64,000 nt of DNA from Polytrichum commune. Taxonomy: Eukaryota; Streptophyta; Polytrichopsida; Polytrichales; Polytrichaceae. Of this stretch, positions 59,999 through 64,000 are shown in pieces. The notes under the pieces are model-generated. The model was given only the letters and a program-made list of their open reading frames with translations. It was not told the origin of the DNA and ran no database searches. The position numbers and the translations under genes are program-made. Position 1 is the stretch's first letter. Each line of letters opens with the position of its first letter. The stretch lies in assembly GCA_950295325.1 (NCBI GenBank), contig OX485807.1, positions 46,840,440 through 46,904,439 on the forward strand, given 5' to 3'.

Positions 59999-60990
59999 TG
60001 TTAGAACCGGGAACCACGTGTGTGAACAACCGTGAAATTAATACCTCTAATATATAAAATATTCCCCCTCATAAAAATGATATACATACAAATATATAAT
60101 TGGAACATCCCCTTGAATACATACACAAGTGAAAAATAAATAAAACCTTTAGACCCCAATCATACGTATATGCCAAAAAGATTATGTGAAAAATATGGCT
60201 AAAATACTTTTATCAAGACACATATATTTATCGTTGATGAAATCATTAAACACTCGTTCATTCATTGGGTGTAACTCATACAAATTTGTTTCTATAGTAT
60301 AAGTCATTGTAGTTAATGCAATGATGGTTTCTAACTCTACCATTAAAATGATCAATCAAGTCATAGGGCTAGATTGACCCATTCTTATTTTGATACCACC
60401 AATACCTTATTTCCATATTAGAAGGTTGGTCTGAGAAGTCAATTGGTTGTCGATATTCAATCCACCTATTGTCAATTTCACAGTGCATCCTATAGACCTG
60501 TCTCAAATACCAAGTCTTGGTAGTTAAGCCAACTTGTCTTTTTTCCCTCTTTTCTTGATTCCTTCAACTACTCCTTGAGAGATAAGCGATACTACACAAT
60601 CACATCCCAATTTCAATGAATAATCATTATCCCCGGCTTTAGATAGTCAAATTTTAAGTTGGACATACAACATACTAGACTTAATTCTAGTGAGCCTATC
60701 CTTGGACTACATGAGGTACACCTAAATAACAAGATTGGGGGTTGTAGGAGCTGGTGACCTTGACAAGACATATACCAATCCCAATCTCGTATTTAGTATG
60801 AACAAAAGTAGGCGATGGTTGTCATTAAGAAACACCAAACTACTCAGTTAAACTGAAATGCAGTGTAAGTGATAAATGCAGAAGCAAAGGTGAGGTAGTG
60901 GCCGAAAACTATTGATGTTGAAGATGAAGATGGGCACCATAGACTCCAAATTCATGGTTTCATACATTAGAAGTAACTTCCTCATACTTT
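59999..60990. other. spacer, one Trp-rich minus-strand open stretch
   Basis: No gene is supported. On the minus strand from about 60560 to 60375 there is an open stretch of about 64 codons without a clear start, rich in Trp/Tyr/Arg (TKTWYLRQVYRMHCEIDNRW, then RYWWYQNKNG). I do not recognise it. It may be a remnant of a mobile-element protein. Confidence 0.35.
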
Positions 60991-61640
60991 TAATAACGAG
61001 TGCACCCTCCAAGCCACATACCCACATTCCTCATTGAGGTAAGGCTAAATCTTGGAAACTAGAACTCATTTTTGTCATTGTAAGCCCTATATCATCATGC
61101 ATGTACTCAAACATTGAAGTCTAGCCGCCTTAATAGCATAAACCTTGTGTCACTACAAACATTGAACATGGAGAACCGACTGCTAGCTACAGATGACCCG
61201 GTTAAGATTGAGAAATTACCTTTTGAGGTTCAAGACGTCATGAAGATTATCGATCGGCCTATAGGAATCCACATACCTCAATTCAATAAAGAAGAACTGA
61301 GGTAAGCATGAATCGAACGAAATATATTGACATCACACTTTGTGAATTAATCCACACATCCACATTCTTCACCGACGTAAGCATAAACTGACTCATTCAT
61401 ATTGATCTAAAACTTTGTGACTCAACCCACACATCCACATATCCACATTCCTTACCGAGGTAAACATGAACAGAATCGTACAGATTAACATCAAACTTTG
61501 TGACGAAACCCACAGATTCCCATATCCGCAGTCTAAACCGAGATAAATCTGAAGTGAACCCTAAAGATTATCATGAAACTTTGGGAGTCAACCCACATAA
61601 CCACATTTCTCATTGTCGTAAGGTCAAAATCATGGTAAAC
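60990..61640 (+). repeat. degenerate ~80-bp minisatellite
   Basis: Five related units carry the phrase ACTTTGTGA..AACCCACACATCCACATTCCT.ACCGAGGTAA..ATGAA. They begin near 61005, 61335, 61412, 61490 and 61578. Units have many substitutions. The run is interrupted between about 61100 and 61320 by the segment described next. Confidence 0.7.
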
Positions 61641-61784
61641 CGGAGCACCTTCATGTCATTCTAAGCCATGTTCATTGTGCCTATACACTCAAGTGTAGAA
61701 ATCTAGTTGCCTTGGTAACAGACACCTTGTTTCACTGCCAACATTGAACATGTAGAACCGGCCACTAGCTACAGATGATCTGGT
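61016..61784 (+). repeat. segment duplicated about 580 bp apart
   Basis: Sequence from CCACATTCCTCATTGAGGTAAG through CATTGAACATGGAGAACCG to GCTACAGATGA (61016-61200) recurs in the same order at 61595-61784. The second copy is cut off exactly where the Harbinger-type MITE begins (61788). In the first copy the reading continues without the MITE, into an open stretch (61163-61305; KIEKLPFEVQDVMKIIDRP) that resembles no family I know. Confidence 0.75.
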
Positions 61785-61787
61785 TTA

Positions 61788-62291
61788 GGGCCACTTCACA
61801 GACACGAGCCAAGAGCCGTGACCATGAAATTGTGAGAGCCCAAAAGAAAGTGTCTAAAGACCGTCCCAACACACCTCAAAAAGCATGTACTGTGGTCACG
61901 GACCCTCAAGTGTAGTGTGAAGCCAAATGTGACCAGGCCCTCAACCAAATGCTATTTCAATGAATTTCTATTCATGCGGGTCCTCACACATGATAGAATA
62001 GAATAAATCAACGGTTGTGAGTGTTCAGAGTGCCATGCATGGTCTCCCGATTTTGTGTTAGACCTACCTCCAAGAAGTGGTTTTTGAGAATAGTCCAAGT
62101 GACCATGAACATAATCCATTCGATGCCATGTACAAATCCATGTACACTTTACATCTATCTTGTATTTACATACTCCATTGGTCCCTCAGGCGTAGTGTGA
62201 AGCCAACTTGGACCGGCTCCACCTTTTCCACCAATGAGAGTGCTTAAAGTGTAATGCTCATGGGCTCTCAGTCTCGTGTGTGAAGTGGCCC
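61788..62291 (-). mobile_element. PIF/Harbinger (Tourist)-type MITE, copy 2
   Basis: A 504-bp copy of the element at 5717-6225, inverted relative to it. It has GGGCCACTTCAC / GTGAAGTGGCCC ends and a TTA target duplication (61785-61787, 62292-62294). It is non-coding. It inserted into a copy of a locally duplicated segment, so it is younger than that duplication. Confidence 0.9.
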
Positions 62292-62294
62292 TTA

Positions 62295-64000
62295 GTTTGA
62301 GAAATAATTTGTTATTAGGCACTAAGAAGGCTACAAATCAATGACCCGAGACATGACTACGAGGTATTTGCATGCACAACAAGTAGGCAAGGTTTGGTGT
62401 GTGTGTGTGTGTATACCTCAATTTGAAATAGAGAGCAACAAAGTCGCAATATGAGTCCAAAACAAATCTCAAACCCACCCAAATCTAGAATCTGAAAGGT
62501 CTCAATACATTCTAGTATAATTTATCTGTGGAGAGTATTGAGTGTTTGCCTCTTTGTTGTAAAGGGGACCAACCAATCCCCGATCTAAAATGGACCTAGA
62601 ATGAATATAAAATCTTCGAGATCTTAGAACTTTCCAAGTGTTCTTAAAAGGGTACGAGAATGCTCCCTGGTGTTGAGGTAAGAAGAAAAGAAAAGAAAAA
62701 TTACGCCCGTATCTAAATACCGGCGTGAAATTGAGCCCGTTGGTCTTATGCTAATCACGGTGTCCCGTGATGCAAGAGATTTATGCCTCCGTTAGGAGGT
62801 GGGCTCTGGTGGTGAGGTAACACAATGCTGCTCCTCCTCACCTCCGCTTTTCCTCTGCTCCTCCATTAGGAAGCATATAATGAGGTTGCCCAATTATGCC
62901 ATAAATCTGAACCGCATGGTGATGGCTTGAACCATTATTTCCCACTTTCATGTGAAAATATTAAGCCCAGTGACATGGTCCAATGGAATGACCACATGAT
63001 CCTTGTATTGAATGGTTGTCGAATAAAAGAACCTCTCTAAAGCGGAGATTAACTATGTGGCCAACACGTATCAAAATTTCATGATTAATCAACTTTCATA
63101 AAACTTAGTTACACCATTTATTGGGTACAGAATTGTATAACCTCTAACAACGTTGCTTTTTACTATCAAGGTAATTATGTCCAATTTCGTCATACCAAAT
63201 ATTATTATTGTACTTATAAAATGATGTCTACTTAGATTTTTTGGAATATGGAAAATTTTGATTTAAACCGTTTCCTAATTCTAAACTATTTGGTGTCCAA
63301 GGGGAAACTAGGCAAGTTTTGGGCCTTTTTATGAAAATTATAATTAGATCATTCTAGAACAAAGTCTTTACAGGATTTGATTTTCTGAACGAGTTTGAAG
63401 CAATTTGTCAAGGGGGCTCAAAACCACTGTCTTTGTGACTTTAGGACCTATGATCAAGGACGTTTGCGCCAAAAAAATGAAACTTCTCCATATTTTGAAG
63501 CCTAGACTAGTCTTACCAAGTTCAATATGTTTGAAAAAAATTTATTTTTATATTATTCAATAGACCTTCAAGGCAAAATTTGGATGTTTTCATGTTTTAT
63601 AATCTAGTAATCTCAAATGCACCAAACCCATTGTGTCCAAGTTGCAATGCCGAGCACCCCTTCATTGTATATGGGAGTTGTGTGCCTTGGGCTGAAGGTT
63701 AAATTTTGGGGACAAGTTTGAAGCACATAGTAAAAGGGCACACAAATTAGAGATCCAACCAAGTTCACCAACTTAGTAGAAAATTGATACATGGATACAT
63801 AGACTAACAAAATAATATGCATCTTAGGTATCAACTGTAACAAGTTTATATATTGAGTCTTTGTGAGGTGAGAATCGATTCGACCTTCAAGTGGAAAGAA
63901 TCCGAGTTGACTAGACCAACATTTGACTTATGTAAGATACTAATAGGGGCATGGCATGCGTTGTCCCAGTCTATTGCACATGTGCATAAGAATTGATGTC
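62295..64000. other. terminal spacer, nothing recognised
   Basis: It contains a short GT run (62398-62412) and AT-rich sequence. Open frames such as 63843-63613 (minus) show no family or splice structure. Nothing could be supported as a gene. Confidence 0.5.

Overview
The window is nuclear DNA of a land plant. It has spliced genes with GT-AG introns, a seed/desiccation-type Em (LEA_5) gene, plant arabinogalactan-peptide genes, a chromovirus with an initiator-Met tRNA primer site, and LINE, PIF/Harbinger, hAT and pogo relics. A bryophyte or lycophyte seems more likely than a flowering plant (single Em 20-mer, AT-rich repeat-rich spacers), but that is inference. There is no bacterial, organellar or CRISPR content.

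Layout. 1-5 kb: a two-exon Em/LEA_5 gene (2491-3178, +) in otherwise unassigned sequence. 5.7-6.2 kb: a PIF/Harbinger-type MITE. 7.5-7.75 kb: a perfect 100-bp inverted repeat with a 14-nt loop. 7.9-14.2 kb: a whole but mutationally dead Ty3/gypsy chromovirus on the minus strand. 16.3 kb: an hAT-like MITE with 8-bp target duplications. 17.65-21.69 kb (+): a five-exon secreted PAP28/PAP16-type metallophosphoesterase. 22.5-32.3 kb (-): a 19-exon GBA2-type glucosylceramidase (GH116), tail to tail with the phosphatase. 33-44 kb: gene-poor, with a pogo-like relic (36.94-37.56 kb) and LINE-derived repeats. 44.4, 48.8 and 58.6 kb: three related arabinogalactan-peptide loci, one truncated. 49-54.3 kb: a foldback element, a second hAT-like element and a decayed LINE with an RNase H domain. 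54.3-56.5 kb: a pyrimidine-rich tract of unknown nature. 57.0-57.46 kb: nine tandem units with internal dyad symmetry, enclosed by 32-bp terminal inverted repeats. 59.2-60.0 kb: a LINE reverse-transcriptase fragment. 61-62.3 kb: a degenerate minisatellite, a duplicated segment and a second copy of the 5.7-kb MITE in opposite orientation.

The genes do not form a pathway. The phosphatase and arabinogalactan peptides carry signal peptides, so they act in the secretory pathway or at the cell surface. The GBA2 homologue should act on glucosylceramide at cytosol-facing membranes. The Em protein is a stress/desiccation hydrophilin. The intron-exon models for the Em, phosphatase and GBA2 genes were built by hand from splice signals, continuous reading phase and family similarity. 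All three keep phase from start to stop.

The most unusual items are the inverted-repeat-bounded tandem array at 57 kb, the perfect hairpin at 7.5 kb, the local arabinogalactan-peptide family, and repeats shared between the introns of the two large genes.
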